Assembly: GCF_001570545.1 (NCBI RefSeq)
Contig: NZ_BBXD01000017.1
Location: 1-64,000 of the forward strand
Source of the DNA: Herbidospora mongoliensis
Lineage (GTDB): Bacteria; Actinomycetota; Actinomycetes; Streptosporangiales; Streptosporangiaceae
Reading direction: 5' to 3'
Length of the DNA: 64,000 bases
Made by a program: the position numbers and the translations under genes. Of the stretch, positions 35,725 to 45,351 are shown in pieces (positions within the stretch are counted from its first letter, which is position 1; every line of letters starts with the position of its first letter). The notes below the pieces were generated by a model. It saw nothing but the letters and a program-made list of their open reading frames with translations, was not told the DNA's origin and ran no database searches.

Positions 35725-36359
35725 TCCGCATCGTCATCGCCGATGACCACCCCGTCGTCCGGTCGGCGTTCGCCGATCTGCTGGCCACCCAGCCCGACTT
35801 CATCGTCGTCGGCAGCGCCTCCGACGGCGCGGAGGCCGTGCGGGTGTGCGCGGTGACCGCGCCGGATCTCGTGCTGATGGACGTGCGGATGCCCGTCATG
35901 GACGGCATCGAGGCCACCCGGCGATTGTCCGAAGGCACCAGGGTGCTCATCCTCACCACCTTCGACCTCGACGAATACGTCTACGACGCCCTGCGCGCCG
36001 GAGCCAGCGGGTTCCTGCTCAAGGACGTCACGGCCGAGCGGCTCTTCGACGCGGTCAGGGTCGTGGCCGCCGGTGAGGCGTTGCTCGCGCCCACCGTCAC
36101 GCGGCGGCTCATCGGGGAGTTCGCCCAGCTCCGGCCCAAGGTGTCCGTCGAGGGGCTGACGCCCCGCGAGACCCAGGTCCTGCGGCTGATCGCCGAGGGA
36201 CTGTCCAATCCGGAGATCGCCGGAAGGCTGACCGTCACCGAGGAGACGGTGAAGACCCACGTCAGCCGGGTGCTCAACAAGCTCGGCCTGCGCGATCGGA
36301 CGCAGGCCGTGGTCGCCGCCTACGAGTCGGGCCTGGTGGTGCCGCGCTTCAGGGGATGA
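35721..36359 (+). CDS. NarL/LuxR-type response regulator
   Basis: 212 residues. Receiver: [16 protein letters not shown], phospho-aspartate in [18 protein letters not shown], and lysine in GFLLKDV. C-terminal Lux[55 protein letters not shown]. Coupled to the kinase. Its 3' end overlaps the convergent multicopper oxidase gene by 11 bases. Confidence 0.95.
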   Translation: MIRIVIADDHPVVRSAFADLLATQPDFIVVGSASDGAEAVRVCAVTAPDLVLMDVRMPVMDGIEATRRLSEGTRVLILTTFDLDEYVYDALRAGASGFLLKDVTAERLFDAVRVVAAGEALLAPTVTRRLIGEFAQLRPKVSVEGLTPRETQVLRLIAEGLSNPEIAGRLTVTEETVKTHVSRVLNKLGLRDRTQAVVAAYESGLVVPRFRG

Positions 36360-37782
36360 CCTCGAAGGTGGCCATCATGGCCATGTCCTCGTGTTCGAGG
36401 TTGTGGCAGTGGAAGACGTACCGGCCCGGATAGCCGTCAAATTTGGCGATCACCTCCATCGTCTGGGCCTCCCGGAGTTCGACCGTGTCCTTCCATGCCG
36501 GGTCGGGGGTGCCGTCGGTCATCACCTGGAAGTGGGCCAGGTGCAGGTGGATCGGGTGGCTGACGTCGCTGGTGAACCGCCAGATCTCGGTCGCGCCGAG
36601 TTTCACCGTGGCGTCGACCCGGCCGGCGTCGTACGGCTTGCCGTTGATCAGCCAGCCGGTGCCGCCGTGGAGGTTGCCGCTGGTGAACTCGAAGTCGCGG
36701 GTGACCGTGGCCGTCTCGGGGTCGATCCTGTCCACCTGGGAGAGGACGGGCGGGATCGACGAGTCGTCGGGGGCGTCGCGGTCGACGTCGAACCGCATGA
36801 CCCGGCCGTCGTCGGCGAGGTCGCGCAGTTCCACGCGGTCTCCGATTCGGTGGGCGGCGAAGTCGACGACGAGATCGGCCCGTTCGCCGGGCGAGAGCCG
36901 TACGGAATCCAGGGTTCTCGGAGCGGGCAGCAGGCCACCGTCACTGCCGATCTGGACGATCGGGCCACCGGTCGACAGCTCGTAGGGCCGCGCGTTGGAC
37001 GCGTTGACCACGCGCAGCCGATATCGGGCGCGGGCGACCTTCAGCACCGGCCACGGCGCGCCGTTGACCAGGGTGACGTCCCCCAGAACGCCGCCCATGT
37101 ACGCCTCCTTCGCGCCGGGTTTGCCGGGTTGGCCCGGGTAGGGCATCGTGCCGTCGGCGGCGAACGTGCGGTCGCAGATCACCAGAGGGATCTCGCGCTC
37201 GCCCTTGGGGAGCGGCAGGGCGTCTTCCTCGTCGTCGCGGACCAGGAACAGACCGGCCAGACCACGCCAGACCTGCGGGCCGGTGTAGTCCATGCGGTGA
37301 TCGTGATACCAGAGCGTGGCGGCCCGCTGCGTCATCGGATAGTCGTATTCGCGCGTCGCCCCCGGTTGTACGAGGTCGGTCGGATGGCCGTCGGAGGCCG
37401 CCGGCGTGTGGCCTCCGTGCAGGTGCAGAACGGTCGGAACGCTCAGTTCGTTGGTCAGCCGCACCACGGTCCGGCGGTCCCGGCGGGTCTCGATGATCGG
37501 CCCGGGAAAGCGGCCGTCGTAGCCCCAGATGGGCGTCCGCAGCCCGGGGATGATGCTCGCGACCGCCTGACGTGCGGTGATGTCGTAGTAGTCGGTGTCG
37601 CCGCGCCGAGTCGGGCGGGCGAACGGCGGGATGGGCAGCGGCGAGGCGAACGGCTTGGGCAGGGGCGCGGTGCTGCGCAGAATCTGCGGCACCGGGGTGC
37701 CCGCGAGCAGCGAGCACCCCGTGACCAGGGCGAACCCGCCCAGGCCGAGCGTGGCCAGCGCCTCGCGTCGGGTGAGCCTCAC
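36349..37782 (-). CDS. Multicopper oxidase (CotA/bilirubin-oxidase type), exported
   Basis: 477 residues from GTG at 37782. N-terminus [22 protein letters not shown] combines a Tat motif with a lipobox, so a Tat-exported lipoprotein is likely. All copper ligands are visible: [24 protein letters not shown] and [13 protein letters not shown], the last carrying the type 1 His-Cys-His-Met set. It should oxidise phenolics, metals or bilirubin-like substrates with reduction of oxygen. Its start overlaps the upstream small membrane gene (GTGA), so the two probably work together. Confidence 0.93.
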   Translation of the reverse strand: MRLTRREALATLGLGGFALVTGCSLLAGTPVPQILRSTAPLPKPFASPLPIPPFARPTRRGDTDYYDITARQAVASIIPGLRTPIWGYDGRFPGPIIETRRDRRTVVRLTNELSVPTVLHLHGGHTPAASDGHPTDLVQPGATREYDYPMTQRAATLWYHDHRMDYTGPQVWRGLAGLFLVRDDEEDALPLPKGEREIPLVICDRTFAADGTMPYPGQPGKPGAKEAYMGGVLGDVTLVNGAPWPVLKVARARYRLRVVNASNARPYELSTGGPIVQIGSDGGLLPAPRTLDSVRLSPGERADLVVDFAAHRIGDRVELRDLADDGRVMRFDVDRDAPDDSSIPPVLSQVDRIDPETATVTRDFEFTSGNLHGGTGWLINGKPYDAGRVDATVKLGATEIWRFTSDVSHPIHLHLAHFQVMTDGTPDPAWKDTVELREAQTMEVIAKFDGYPGRYVFHCHNLEHEDMAMMATFEVIP

Positions 37783-38144
37783 GCGGCCACCGGCGTGTCG
37801 CGCCTGGAGGGGTAGAGGATGCCCAGCGTGTGCACGACGCCACCGAACATGATCATGCCGATCGGCACGTGCAGCGCCTTGAAGTGGGCGAATCCGAAGT
37901 ACATCTGCAGGAAGACCAGGAGAAGGATCATCACCGCGGGAATGATCTGCTTCCGGTCCTTCGTCATGATCGCCACCACCAGCGAGGCGATGGCCGCCAG
38001 CACCACCAGGATCGCGGTGGCCCGGTGGATTCCCCGCCCCCCGGGCGAGGCCAGCAGCAGGCCCGCGGTGATGCCCTGAATCAGCAGTGCGGCGGCGAGG
38101 ATCAGCGTCACGATTCGGCGCGCGCCCAGATAAGCCGTGTTCAT
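37779..38144 (-). CDS. Four-helix membrane protein coupled to multicopper oxidase
   Basis: 121 residues from ATG at 38144 (GGGGAGA nine bases upstream). Four hydrophobic helices: IVTLILAAALLIQGITAGLLL, ATAILVVLAAIASLVVAIM, AVMILLLVFLQMYFGF, IGMIMFGGVVHTLGILY. Histidines lie near membrane edges (GRGIHRATA, FAHFKALHVP, VVHTLG), which could bind haem or copper. Family not recognised. Translational coupling suggests it assists the oxidase, for example in metal supply or electron transfer (inference). Confidence 0.75.
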   Translation of the reverse strand: MNTAYLGARRIVTLILAAALLIQGITAGLLLASPGGRGIHRATAILVVLAAIASLVVAIMTKDRKQIIPAVMILLLVFLQMYFGFAHFKALHVPIGMIMFGGVVHTLGILYPSRRDTPVAA

Positions 38145-38328
38145 CGGTGGTCTCCCCACGTGAAAGTCAACGCCGCCAAGCGTCGCCGCCACGCGGACGC
38201 GCCGCGTCGTGCCCAGGTGGGCAGCCGGCCTACATCTCCGGGAGTACGTGTCAGCGCCGCGACGGCCCGATGTCAGCTCAGGCGGCGAAGGTTGCCCCAT
38301 CGACCTCTACGGAATGAAGGAGCACGCC

Positions 38329-39372
38329 ATGGACCTGCGGACGACCATCGAGGAGATCGTCGAATCCGGCTTCGTCGGAATGCAGTTGCGCGTCAACGAC
38401 CCGCGGGGCGAATGGGTCGGCACCGCCGGAGTGCGCGAGCTCGGCTCGCCCGAGAGGCCCCCGGCAGACGGGCGGTTCCGGATCGGCAGCGTCACCAAGA
38501 CCTTCACCGCGACCGTGGTGCTCCAGCTGGTGGCCGAGGGCAGGTTCGGCCTGGACGACTCGGTGGCCGCCCACCTGCCCGGCTTCGACCTCGACGAGCG
38601 GATCACCGTGCGCATGCTGCTGCAGCACACGAGCGGGGTGTTCAGCTACACCGGAGAGGTCTACGAGGACGGGACGATCGTCCCGGGCATCACCGTGCTG
38701 GGCAAAGAGTGGGTGGACAGCCGCTTCACCACCTATCAGCCGGAGGAACTGGCCCGGCTGGCCCTGTCCAGGCCGGCCAGGTTCGAGCCGGGCACTGACT
38801 GGAGCTACTCCAACAGCAACTACGTGCTGGCCAGACTGCTGGTCGAACACGTCACCGGCCGCTCACTCGCCGACGAGACGCACAGGCTGCTCCTCGGGCC
38901 GCTCGGCCTGACGGGCACCTTCGTCCCCGGCACCCAGACGGAGATCCCCGGCCCGCACGCCCACGCCTACTACCGCTACGAGGAGGACGGCCAGGAGAAG
39001 ATCGTGGACGTCACCAGCCAGAACCCCTCCTGGATCGCCACCGGCGGCGACATGATCTCGACCACCCGCGACCTCCACACCTTCGTCTCCGCGCTGATGG
39101 GCGGCAAGCTCCTGCCGCAGTCCCTGCTGGACGAGATGCGCACGCCCGACCCCAAGATCGGCTACGGCCTGGGGGTCTTCGTACAGCCGGACGGCGCCCT
39201 CGTCTTCCACAACGGCGGCCTCACCGGCTACGCGACGCTGATGTACAGCACGCCCGACGGCGGCACCACCCTGACCGCCTCGGTCACCTATGTGGACGAC
39301 GCCGCGATGTCCCTGGCGACGACGTTCCAGAAGTCGGTGGAGCGGCTCCTGACCGAGGTCTTCAGCCGGTAG
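38329..39372 (+). CDS. Serine hydrolase (class C beta-lactamase / DD-peptidase fold)
   Basis: 347 residues from ATG at 38329, with AAGGAG seven bases upstream. SxxK motif SVTK in FRIGSVTKTFTATVVLQL, the YxN motif in WSYSNSNYVLARLL, and HNGG (LVFHNGGLTGYATLM) in place of KTG. There is no signal peptide, so cytoplasmic. The family includes D-aminopeptidases, esterases and carboxypeptidases. It converges with the GNAT gene, overlapping by 11 bases. Not obviously connected to the beta-lactam cluster upstream. Confidence 0.88.
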   Translation: MDLRTTIEEIVESGFVGMQLRVNDPRGEWVGTAGVRELGSPERPPADGRFRIGSVTKTFTATVVLQLVAEGRFGLDDSVAAHLPGFDLDERITVRMLLQHTSGVFSYTGEVYEDGTIVPGITVLGKEWVDSRFTTYQPEELARLALSRPARFEPGTDWSYSNSNYVLARLLVEHVTGRSLADETHRLLLGPLGLTGTFVPGTQTEIPGPHAHAYYRYEEDGQEKIVDVTSQNPSWIATGGDMISTTRDLHTFVSALMGGKLLPQSLLDEMRTPDPKIGYGLGVFVQPDGALVFHNGGLTGYATLMYSTPDGGTTLTASVTYVDDAAMSLATTFQKSVERLLTEVFSR

Positions 39373-40084
39373 CCAGGATCCGGTAGTGGTAGGCGTGCGA
39401 GAAGGTGAACCCTTGCCGGGCGTAGAGGGCCCTGGCGCCCGGATTGTCCTCCTCGACCTGGAGGAAGAGCCGCCGCGCGCCCTGGCTTCCGGCCCAGCCG
39501 GCCCCCGCCGCCAGGACCGCCGAGGCGATCCCCCTACGGCGGTGGGCAGGGTGCGTGACCATGCAGAAGACACCGGCGTAGCCCTCGTCCACGGCGAAGA
39601 CCCCCATGCCGGCGATGTCCCCGTTGACGGTGGCGGCGAAGAAGGCGACCGGTTCGGGGATCCGGAGGATGACGTCGACGGTGGTCAGCCGGTCGTCGAG
39701 CGTCGCGAAGACCTCGGGCCAGCGGGCGCGGTCGTGGATCTGGTCGACGGATCCATCCGCTTCGAAGATCGAGGTGGGAGCGGTGAGGATCAGGGTCGGG
39801 GCGTCGCGGCGGTAGCCCCGGGCCGCGAGCGTCTCGTCGAGTTCCGGGTGGACTTCGGCCGGGCTGACCTGGATGCATACCGCCTGGCCGAGATCGCGGT
39901 AGTAGGTCTCGACGGCCTCGATCGACGGGCTGGATCCGTGGAGGGGCAGCGCGGAGTTCGTTCTCCGGCGGGGCACCGACGGGGTGTGCCGCAGCAGCCA
40001 GCCGTCACGCTCCTCCGTGTGAACGGCGGGCCAGACGCGGGCCGCGCTGCGTTCGAGCCTCCACCACTCCGGTTCCGTTGCCAC
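39362..40084 (-). CDS. GNAT-family N-acetyltransferase
   Basis: 240 residues from GTG at 40084 (VATEPEWWRLERSAARVW), chosen because AGGG lies eight bases upstream and the conserved N-terminal domain begins here (GWLLRHTPSVPRRRTNSALPL). C-terminal acetyl-CoA site: VTHPAHRRRGIASAVLAAG, and LQVEEDNPGARALYARQGF. The acceptor substrate is unknown. Divergent from the DUF3800-like gene, 40 bases apart. Confidence 0.88.
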   Translation of the reverse strand: MATEPEWWRLERSAARVWPAVHTEERDGWLLRHTPSVPRRRTNSALPLHGSSPSIEAVETYYRDLGQAVCIQVSPAEVHPELDETLAARGYRRDAPTLILTAPTSIFEADGSVDQIHDRARWPEVFATLDDRLTTVDVILRIPEPVAFFAATVNGDIAGMGVFAVDEGYAGVFCMVTHPAHRRRGIASAVLAAGAGWAGSQGARRLFLQVEEDNPGARALYARQGFTFSHAYHYRILATG

Positions 40085-40124
40085 GAGCGGCACCCTACAC
40101 AGCCCGGAACGTCCGTAATGTCTA

Positions 40125-40991
40125 ATGGCTTGCATGGAGATCGGGTGTGACGAGTCGGGGGCGGAGGGCGAGAAGCTCATCGGCGGGGTGACCGACGTGT
40201 TCGCCCACGCGGGCGTCGCGCTCACCCTCGACGAGGCCGACGCCTGCATGGACGAGGTCCGGCACCGCGCCCCCTCCCCCATCACCGAGTACAAGTCCTT
40301 CGTGATCAGAAGGGCCAAACACCGGCTGGCGCTCCAATGGCTGCTCGGCCCGACGGGTCCTCTCCAGGGTCACGCGCACGTCCATCTGACCGACAAGACC
40401 CTCTACATGACCCACCGCGTCACCGATCTGATCGCGGAGGACGGCGACCGCCTCTACCTGCTGGGGCCCGAGGCTTTCGGCCTCCGCTGGCAGGAGCTGC
40501 TGGCGGGCTTCAACGATCTGATGCGTCCCTACACCGAGCGGCCGATCGCCGACGTGTTCGCGCTGGTCGACGAGCTGGCCGTGGTTCCCGGTGAGGCCGG
40601 GGACCTGATGCGGCGGCTGGCCAAGGCCCGGCCCCTGGTCGAGGACCTGCGGCTGCGCCTGGCCCGGAACCCGACGACGGCCGCGCCCCTCGATCCGCTG
40701 CTGCCGGCGATCGTGCGGGCGGTGGACTACTGGGGCGGCGGACGTCCGGTGACGATCGTGCACGACCGGCAGACGACCCTCACCGAGGAGCGCGTCGACC
40801 TGCTGCGGCAGGCCGGTCCACTGGCGGAACTGCGCCTGGTGGATTCGCATCTCGACGCCCGGATCCAGGTGGCCGACCTGCTGGCGGGGATCGCGCGCGG
40901 GATCGCGGCCAACGACCTGCACGGCGAGGGCGACCCGCTGATGACGGGCCTGCTCGCCCCTTATGTGGATGATCGTTCCGTTTGGATTTGA
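40125..40991 (+). CDS. DUF3800-like protein
   Basis: 288 residues from ATG at 40125 (ATG at 40134 possible). The N-terminal strand MEIGCDESGAEG carries the acidic residue pair of DUF3800, and the C-terminal LVDSHLDARIQVADLLAGIARG carries the conserved aspartates of an RNase H-like fold. LADLLAG-type ends are the hallmark of the family. Family members are often near mobile elements or defence genes, with no established activity. Confidence 0.7.
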   Translation: MACMEIGCDESGAEGEKLIGGVTDVFAHAGVALTLDEADACMDEVRHRAPSPITEYKSFVIRRAKHRLALQWLLGPTGPLQGHAHVHLTDKTLYMTHRVTDLIAEDGDRLYLLGPEAFGLRWQELLAGFNDLMRPYTERPIADVFALVDELAVVPGEAGDLMRRLAKARPLVEDLRLRLARNPTTAAPLDPLLPAIVRAVDYWGGGRPVTIVHDRQTTLTEERVDLLRQAGPLAELRLVDSHLDARIQVADLLAGIARGIAANDLHGEGDPLMTGLLAPYVDDRSVWI

Positions 40992-41048
40992 GAAAGCCAC
41001 GGGGACGTCGAGGCGGACATGCGCCGCGACCTGCCTAGTGTCGGCGGC

Positions 41049-41453
41049 ATGAGGACAACGCTGCGACGACTGGCCACCGCGACCCTGCCGCTCGCCGTAT
41101 TCGCCGTGCTCTCCCCCGCACCGGCCGAGGCCCGCCCGGCGCCCGACCGGCAGACGGCCTACTACCTGGTCAAAGCCGGCAAGCTCAACTTCCTGCGGCA
41201 ACTCGCCCTGTCCGGGCGGGCCACTATGATCGAACCGTCTCTTCCCCGCCTGGTCGACGAGTACAAGTCGATCAGGATCGACGGCGCCGACCTGCGGACC
41301 TACCTGCGGAAGATCGACCCCAGGTCACCCGCCGACCCGGCACTCGACCCGCTGGTGGCCAACCCGGACTATCAGGCCGCTCTGGCCGAAGTCCGGCGGC
41401 TTCCGACCTACCCCAAGCTGATGCGCCTGCTGAAGAGGCACGTCAACCGCTGA
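41049..41453 (+). CDS. Small secreted protein
   Basis: 134 residues from ATG at 41049. Signal peptide MRTTLRRLATATLPLAVFAVLSPAPAEA, mature protein ~106 residues, mostly helical and basic (QTAYYLVKAGKLNFLRQLAL, LRTYLRKIDPRSP). No cysteines after the signal. Family not recognised. Overlaps the convergent dehydrogenase gene by 11 bases. Confidence 0.7.
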   Translation: MRTTLRRLATATLPLAVFAVLSPAPAEARPAPDRQTAYYLVKAGKLNFLRQLALSGRATMIEPSLPRLVDEYKSIRIDGADLRTYLRKIDPRSPADPALDPLVANPDYQAALAEVRRLPTYPKLMRLLKRHVNR

Positions 41454-42435
41454 CGGGATCGATGTGGATCTTGGGTGGCCGGTCGGGGTTCCGCTTTTCG
41501 GCCAGCACCCCGGCCACGTCGTCGAGCCCGATGGTCGCGGCGACGAGCGGGGAGGGATCGACCGCGCCGGAGGCGTAGCGTTCGATGGTCCCGGCCAGGC
41601 CGCCTGACGCGCTGAGCACGCCGGTCACCCGCAGGTCCTTGAGCGCGATCACCCTGGTGTCGACGAGGCTGGGCTCACCGGCCAGGCCGATGTAGACGAC
41701 CCGTCCGCCGGGTTCGACCTTCTCGGCCGCGAGGGCGGGCAGATCGGCGGAGTTCGAGGCGTCGATCACCGCGTCGAACGGCAGGTCGGGCACCTCGGTG
41801 TGGCAGGTGAAGCCCAGCGAGCGGGCGAAAACCGGGGACAGCCCGAGCAGGTGCACCTCGACGCCTTCTGCGACCGCGAACATGGCCGCCAGTAGGCCGA
41901 TCGTCCCCGGGCCGAGGATCAGCAGCTTCTGGCCTGGTCTCAGCCGGGCGGCCTGGACGGCGCGCAGCGCGTTTCCGCCCGGCTCGACCATCGCCCCGAG
42001 GACGGGGCCGACGTCGTCGGGCAGCGCGTGGAGTGCGAAAGCGGGCACCGGCAGGAATTCGGCCAGCGCGCCCGGGTGACCGTACCGGATCCCGATCTCG
42101 AACCTCTCGGCGCACAGGTGCTGCCTGCCGCCCTGGCAGCGGGCGCAACGCTGGCAGCCGAGCATGGTGTCACCGGTCACCCGCCGCCCGAGCCACTCCC
42201 CGGACACGCCGGCCCCGAGGGCGGTCACCACGCCGCACCATTCGTGCCCGATCCGGAGGGGGTAGCGGGCCTGTCCGTCGTGCAGGTAGGCCATCTCGCC
42301 GGTGAAGAACTCGGCGTCGGTTCCGCACACACCGGCCCGTTCGACCCGGACGATCACTTCTCCGGGCTTCGGTACGGGCGGTTCGACGTCCTGAACCTCG
42401 CCCTGAAAGGGACCTGTGATGACGAATGCGCGCAT
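41443..42435 (-). CDS. Zinc-dependent medium-chain alcohol dehydrogenase
   Basis: 330 residues from ATG at 42435. Catalytic zinc ligands in RAGVCGTDAEF, RIGHEWCGVV and the glutamate of the same GHE motif; structural zinc lobe CQRCARCQGGRQHLC. NAD(P)-binding Rossmann stretch KLLILGPGTIGLLAAMFA. Members oxidise secondary or sugar alcohols (threonine, sorbitol, glucose types); substrate unknown. Confidence 0.9.
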   Translation of the reverse strand: MRAFVITGPFQGEVQDVEPPVPKPGEVIVRVERAGVCGTDAEFFTGEMAYLHDGQARYPLRIGHEWCGVVTALGAGVSGEWLGRRVTGDTMLGCQRCARCQGGRQHLCAERFEIGIRYGHPGALAEFLPVPAFALHALPDDVGPVLGAMVEPGGNALRAVQAARLRPGQKLLILGPGTIGLLAAMFAVAEGVEVHLLGLSPVFARSLGFTCHTEVPDLPFDAVIDASNSADLPALAAEKVEPGGRVVYIGLAGEPSLVDTRVIALKDLRVTGVLSASGGLAGTIERYASGAVDPSPLVAATIGLDDVAGVLAEKRNPDRPPKIHIDPVSG

Positions 42436-42581
42436 GGTCCTATTTTCTGCCTAAGACTCCTCGAAACGAGTGATCCGGGCGCGGCCGGTTGGCGCCGGCT
42501 GCGGGCGAACCGGGGGCGGCGGGCGGTGCCGTGGTGGGCGGAGCCGTAACGGAGCAGCAGTCGGCTTTTTCGGCGGGCCCT

Positions 42582-42619
42582 AACCGCAAAGGGTTCTTTG
42601 CAAAGAGTTGTTTGCGGTT
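42582..42619. promoter_or_regulatory. ArsR operator: nested palindromes
   Basis: AACCGCAAA (42582-42590) and TTTGCGGTT (42611-42619) form a perfect 9-bp inverted repeat, with a perfect 10-bp palindrome CTTTGCAAAG (42596-42605) inside. It ends 13 bases before the regulator's ATG, suited to autoregulation of the ArsR-MFS operon. Confidence 0.75.
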
Positions 42620-42632
42620 TATGGTGGTTCGC

Positions 42633-43187
42633 ATGAACGAGTCCGTCTCCCTCGACGCCAAGGGCCTGCGCGCGCTCGCCCACCCGCTGCGCGTGCAGAT
42701 CATCGGCCTGCTGCGCCTCTACGGCCCCCACACCGCGACCGGCCTGGCCGACCGCCTGGGCCTCACCTCGGGTGCCACCAGCTACCACCTGCGCCAGCTC
42801 GCGGCCGCCGGATTCGTCGAGGAGGACGTCGACCGGGGCAACGGCCGCGAGCGCTGGTGGCGGGCCGTCCACCGCAGCACCTACTTCAACGACCGTGACC
42901 TCGCCGACCAGGAACCCGAGGCGACGTTCATGTACCTCCAGTCGGTGATCAACGTCCAGGGCGAACGGGCCCAGCGCACGCTGGCCGCCTCCCAGACGAT
43001 GCCCACCGAGTGGCGCGACGTCTTCGACCTCAGCGACTGGTCGCTCCGGCTCACGCCCCAGGAGGCCAACAGCCTGATCGAGGAACTCCACGCCGTCGTC
43101 GGGCGCTACCGCAAGTACGACGCCGAGGCCCCCGACGGCGCCGAGCGCGTGGTACTCGTCATCCACTCCCTGCCGGAGCCCTCATGA
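42633..43187 (+). CDS. ArsR-type HTH regulator
   Basis: 184 residues from ATG at 42633 (ATG at 42621 possible). Winged HTH: LRALAHPLRVQIIGLLRLY, HTATGLADRLGLTSGATSYHLRQLAAAGFVEED. A C-terminal helical part follows (TFMYLQSVINVQGERAQRTLA). No metal-binding cysteines are visible, so it probably senses an organic ligand or responds to another cue. Its stop overlaps the ATG of the MFS gene (ATGA); the regulator most likely represses its own operon through the palindromes upstream. Confidence 0.88.
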   Translation: MNESVSLDAKGLRALAHPLRVQIIGLLRLYGPHTATGLADRLGLTSGATSYHLRQLAAAGFVEEDVDRGNGRERWWRAVHRSTYFNDRDLADQEPEATFMYLQSVINVQGERAQRTLAASQTMPTEWRDVFDLSDWSLRLTPQEANSLIEELHAVVGRYRKYDAEAPDGAERVVLVIHSLPEPS

Positions 43188-44470
43188 CCCGCTCATGGCG
43201 CCCGGTCGCCGGCCTGTTCGCCGCCTCCCTCGTCGCCCTCACCGGAACCCGCGTCTCCTCGATCGCGATCCCCTGGTTCGTGCTGGTCACGACCGGGAGC
43301 GTCACCCAGACCGGCCTGGTCGCCTTCTGTGAGATGGCCCCGTACGTGCTGGTCAAAGCCCTCTCAGGACCGGTCGTCGACCGGGTGGGACCGCGCAGGA
43401 TCTCGTGGCGGGCCGACGCGGTCAGCGCCGTGGCGGCCGCGACGATCCCGGTTCTGCACGTGTCGGAGTTACTGTCGTTCCCGCTGCTGCTGGTCCTCGT
43501 GGCGATCATCGGTGGGGTACGCGGCCCCGGCGACCTGGCCAAAGAGATCATGGTCCCGGAAGCGGCCGAACGCGGCCGGATCCCCCTCGAACGGGCCGCC
43601 GGCCTCGCGGGCGTGGCCGAACGCCTGGCCTCCACGGTCGGCCCGGCCCTCGCGGGTGTCCTCGTGGCGCTGACCGGGCCGATGATCGGGCTGGTCGTCA
43701 ACGCCGTCTGCTTCGCCCTCGGCTCGGTGATCGTCGCCACCGTGCTGCCCAAGGACATGGGCCACCGGCCCGCCGCGACGGGCCCGCAGCCCGGCTACTG
43801 GCGCAGGTTCGGCGAGGGGTTCACGTTCCTCAGGAGCGAACGCCTCATGCTGACCATCACGATCATGGTCGGCATCACGAACCTGCTCGACGCCGCGTTC
43901 TCCTCGCTGCTGCTCCCCGTCTGGGCCAAGGAGACCGGCGGCGGCCCGGCCGCGATCGGCCTGGCCGCCAGTGCCATGGGCATCTCGGCGGTGGCGGGTT
44001 CCCTGATCGCCGCGATGGTCGCGCACCGGCTGCCGCGGCGGACGGTCTTCTTCCTCGGCTTCCTGGTGATCGGCGCGCCGAGGTTCCTGATCCTCGCCTT
44101 CGACGTGCCGCTGTGGGCCGTCATCGCCGTCTTCGCGGTCGGTGGCTTCGGCAGCGGCTTCCTCAACCCGATCATCGGGGCAATCTACTTCGAACGGGTG
44201 CCGAGGGCCATGCTCGGCCGGGTCAACTCACTGAGCGACGCAGTGGCCTGGTCGGGGATCCCCCTCGGTGGCCTCCTCGCGGGTGCGGCGGTGGCGGCGA
44301 CCGGGCTGGCGCCGGTGCTGGTGGCGTGCGGGGTGGCGTACTTCCTGACGACGACGCTCACCGGGCTGAGACCGGAGTGGCGGCAGATGCGGCGACAGAC
44401 GGGCGGGCCGGTCGAGGCCGAGTCGGGGGGCGGCGATCCGCGGGCCGGTCAGGAACAACGCACACCGTAG
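43184..44470 (+). CDS. MFS efflux transporter controlled by ArsR-type regulator
   Basis: 428 residues from ATG at 43184. About twelve hydrophobic helices; the start GLFAASLVALTGTRVSSIAIPWFVL fits MFS_3/tetracycline-efflux-like permeases. The loop 2-3 motif VVDRVGPRRISWRAD is present. Polar C-terminal tail (RRQTGGPVEAESGGG). Translationally coupled to the repressor. The exported compound is unknown. Confidence 0.9.
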   Translation: MTRSWRPVAGLFAASLVALTGTRVSSIAIPWFVLVTTGSVTQTGLVAFCEMAPYVLVKALSGPVVDRVGPRRISWRADAVSAVAAATIPVLHVSELLSFPLLLVLVAIIGGVRGPGDLAKEIMVPEAAERGRIPLERAAGLAGVAERLASTVGPALAGVLVALTGPMIGLVVNAVCFALGSVIVATVLPKDMGHRPAATGPQPGYWRRFGEGFTFLRSERLMLTITIMVGITNLLDAAFSSLLLPVWAKETGGGPAAIGLAASAMGISAVAGSLIAAMVAHRLPRRTVFFLGFLVIGAPRFLILAFDVPLWAVIAVFAVGGFGSGFLNPIIGAIYFERVPRAMLGRVNSLSDAVAWSGIPLGGLLAGAAVAATGLAPVLVACGVAYFLTTTLTGLRPEWRQMRRQTGGPVEAESGGGDPRAGQEQRTP

Positions 44471-44643
44471 ATCGGCCTCGCACAGATGTCGTCAGGATGG
44501 CCTGGCCACTTCAAGCGACGGGCACGGAAGATCCGCCCTCGCGGGTCGCTCTACGGCCAGGTCAGAAACACACAACCAGGGCTGCGCGAGACGGTCATCC
44601 CGCCGTAGAACCGCCTCACGAACATCGGCCCATGTGTGTGCGG

Positions 44644-45351
44644 TCACCTCCAGTGAGCGGGACGGTCAAGGTCGATCTGCGTCCCCTGATCACCCCGAGC
44701 GGCGGCGACCTGCGGACGAGTCAGGAACAACGCGCCCCGGAGGTCCGCGCCCCGAACATCGGCCCCGCGCAGGTCGGCGCCCAGGAGGTCGGCCTTGCGA
44801 AGGTCGGCGCCGCGCAGGTCGGCGCCGATGAGCAGGCGGCCGCGCAAACTCACGTTACGCAGGTCCTGACCTCGCAGTTTCGCCCCGGCCAGATCGTGGC
44901 GCATCTCCTTGGCCCGGCCGCGGACCTGCGCGCTGATCTCCCCCAGGCGAGCCCCGATCCGGCCGCGCAGCTCGCTGATCCGGGCGGGGTCGATGATCGG
45001 CGACGCCGCCAGGGTTTCGGTCTCCTTGTGCAGGTCGGCGGCGTGCCCGTACCGAGAAGCCTCTTCCAGGTACCACAGCAGCTCGTGAAGCTGCCGGATC
45101 AGCGGGAACAGCGCCACATCGAGGCGCTCCTGCGTGACCCGCTGCCCCGCGCCGAAGCACTCGAAGGTCACGCACCCCTGGTAGCCGCTCTCCCGCAGCC
45201 GGTCATGGATGCGGCAGCGATAGTCGCCGGTCAGGTTGACGCAGGGCTTCCCGGCAGGCTTGTCGACGGCGAAGTCGGCCGACTTGGCGAACGGCAGCTC
45301 CACGCAGCACAGGCCGGCGCAGGAGCCGCAGTCGGAGTGCAGGTCGGTCAC
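44644..45351 (-). CDS. YkgJ-type cysteine cluster + pentapeptide-repeat protein
   Basis: 235 residues from GTG at 45351. The N-terminal cysteine cluster CGSCAGLCC, with later cysteines in [20 protein letters not shown], is the YkgJ/FliB-type zinc or iron-sulfur motif. A helical middle follows, then about ten pentapeptide repeats ([34 protein letters not shown]). The start overlaps the XRE-cupin stop (GTGA). The pairing of a metal cluster with a right-handed beta-helix is seen in actinobacterial genomes; the function is unknown. Confidence 0.82.
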   Translation of the reverse strand: MTDLHSDCGSCAGLCCVELPFAKSADFAVDKPAGKPCVNLTGDYRCRIHDRLRESGYQGCVTFECFGAGQRVTQERLDVALFPLIRQLHELLWYLEEASRYGHAADLHKETETLAASPIIDPARISELRGRIGARLGEISAQVRGRAKEMRHDLAGAKLRGQDLRNVSLRGRLLIGADLRGADLRKADLLGADLRGADVRGADLRGALFLTRPQVAAARGDQGTQIDLDRPAHWR

